NCBI GenBank assembly: GCA_031266095.1 | Contig: JAISBR010000081.1 | Location: 1 to 5,847 of the forward strand | Direction: 5' to 3' | DNA length: 5,847 bases | From: Treponema sp. | GTDB taxonomy: Bacteria > Spirochaetota > Spirochaetia > Treponematales > Breznakiellaceae | Part shown: in pieces, positions 5,214-5,847 of the stretch | Layout: each line of letters opens with the position of its first letter | Position numbering within the stretch: the stretch's first letter is position 1 | Translations under genes and position numbers: made by a program | Notes under the pieces: model-generated | Told to the model about the DNA's origin: nothing | Database searches by the model: none | The model's input: only the letters and a program-made list of their open reading frames with translations

Positions 5214-5847
5214 TCACGTCTCTACTCAAACTGTGGGTATAGGCGTTTAAGCTTAATACGGGCATCGGCAGTAGTAAAGCGCCAGTTGATTTTACACGCT
5301 TCCTGGTTCCGTCTTCGGTTCCACGCCGCCGCCTCTTCCCTCATCTGTTCTATCGTCGGAACCCTCCCCGATAATCCGTGGTTGTTGATCACATTCAGTT
5401 CTATCTCCGCTATGTTCAGCCAACTCCCATGCTTCGGCGTGTAATGGATTTCCAGTTTGTCCCGCAGCCGTTTCGCTTCCTCCGTCGGATAGGTTGCATA
5501 CAATGATGCGGCACTATGGGTATTCAGATTGCCCATCACCAGGATGATTTTCTCCGCATGGGGGAAATCTTCGTCCACCAGCTTTTTTATCTGTTCCGCC
5601 CAGTCCCTGCGCGTCCGCTGTTCCGTTATCTCCGCCCGCCTCCACCCTTCCAGGGGAGCGGCAACCATGAAGATATCGCAGGTCCCGTTCCGCACGTATT
5701 CCGTGTCAAAACAGGCCGGATATCCCGGCTTACCCGGTAACGGAACCCTCGTTTCTCCGCTCAGTTGTTTCGGACATTCATCCATGCACACTAACGGTCG
5801 GTTTTCGTTCCGTTCCTGAGTATAGACATCAAGGACATCCTCCATCC
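5214..5847 (-). mobile_element. IS630-family insertion sequence, 3' part, runs off the window
   Basis: The element is identified by its transposase. IS630-family elements insert at TA; a TA at 5212-5213 lies exactly where ISAs1 homology resumes, which suggests the element end is 5214 and that the transposase stop codon lies eight bases inside that end. The other end is outside the window, so the terminal repeats cannot be compared. Confidence 0.65.
5222..5847 (-). CDS. IS630-family transposase, N-terminus outside the window, catalytic Asp changed
   Basis: The last 207 or so residues of a DDE transposase of the IS630/Tc1-mariner group, open to the right edge. Counting from the methionine at 5845, which aligns inside the protein and is probably not its start: the first catalytic Asp is D22 in LVCMDE; the third, Glu, is E147 in HYTPKHGSWLNIAEIE; the C-terminus FTTADARIKLKRLYPQFE is typical. 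The second catalytic position reads VMGNLNTH, where the family has MDNLNTH: codon 5533-5531 is GGC (Gly) and a single base change would restore GAC (Asp). The frame is otherwise undamaged, so it looks like a recently inactivated copy. It lies directly upstream of the ISAs1 fragment, on the same strand. Confidence 0.88.
   Translation of the reverse strand, partial: MEDVLDVYTQERNENRPLVCMDECPKQLSGETRVPLPGKPGYPACFDTEYVRNGTCDIFMVAAPLEGWRRAEITEQRTRRDWAEQIKKLVDEDFPHAEKIILVMGNLNTHSAASLYATYPTEEAKRLRDKLEIHYTPKHGSWLNIAEIELNVINNHGLSGRVPTIEQMREEAAAWNRRRNQEACKINWRFTTADARIKLKRLYPQFE

Noticed and set aside
4852..5265. Upstream extension of the response regulator frame to 5265
   Set aside because: The extra residues have no family resemblance, run through the ISAs1 and IS630 sequences in the wrong frame, and the receiver domain starts normally at ATG 4851.

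Overview
The window looks like a chromosomal stretch from a spirochaete, most likely a Treponema-type organism with mid-range GC. This is inferred from the gene mix: a relaxed-lipobox TPR lipoprotein, a cytidylate-kinase-like protein and a PgsA-type enzyme set closely together, with insertion sequences and small hairpin repeats nearby. The genus call rests on recollection of such genomes and not on a search.

Layout. Bases 1-306 carry no gene that can be called with confidence; several short open frames compete there. On the + strand follow a small lipoprotein with TPR-like helices (307-795), a cytidylate-kinase-like protein with a possible BON-like C-terminal domain (944-1765), and a CDP-alcohol phosphatidyltransferase that best fits phosphatidylglycerophosphate synthase, pgsA (1886-2482). 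A likely bidirectional terminator near 2612-2636 separates these from a convergent - strand operon: an OmpR/PhoB-type response regulator (4851 down to 4159) and its sensor histidine kinase (4145 down to 2694). Upstream of that operon lies an insertion-sequence scar. The 3' end of an ISAs1-family transposase gene (5213 down to 4986) is cut by the 3' end of an IS630-family element (5847 down to about 5214), whose transposase appears to have lost one catalytic aspartate.

The most interesting signals are regulatory. Three genes (the lipoprotein, pgsA and the response regulator) have no recognisable Shine-Dalgarno sequence, and each has a -10-like hexamer ending only 6-7 bases before its ATG, which predicts leaderless mRNAs. 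The two genes that do have a Shine-Dalgarno sequence (the kinase-like gene and the histidine kinase) lack this arrangement. The response regulator promoter has two 11-bp direct repeats where a -35 box would normally lie, a layout typical of autoregulation by OmpR/PhoB-class regulators. Three related hairpin elements lie between the + strand genes, one of them inside the predicted 5' leader of the kinase-like gene.

No RNA gene, CRISPR array or obviously new multi-gene system was seen. The two-component system has no adjacent target gene in the window, so its signal and regulon are unknown.
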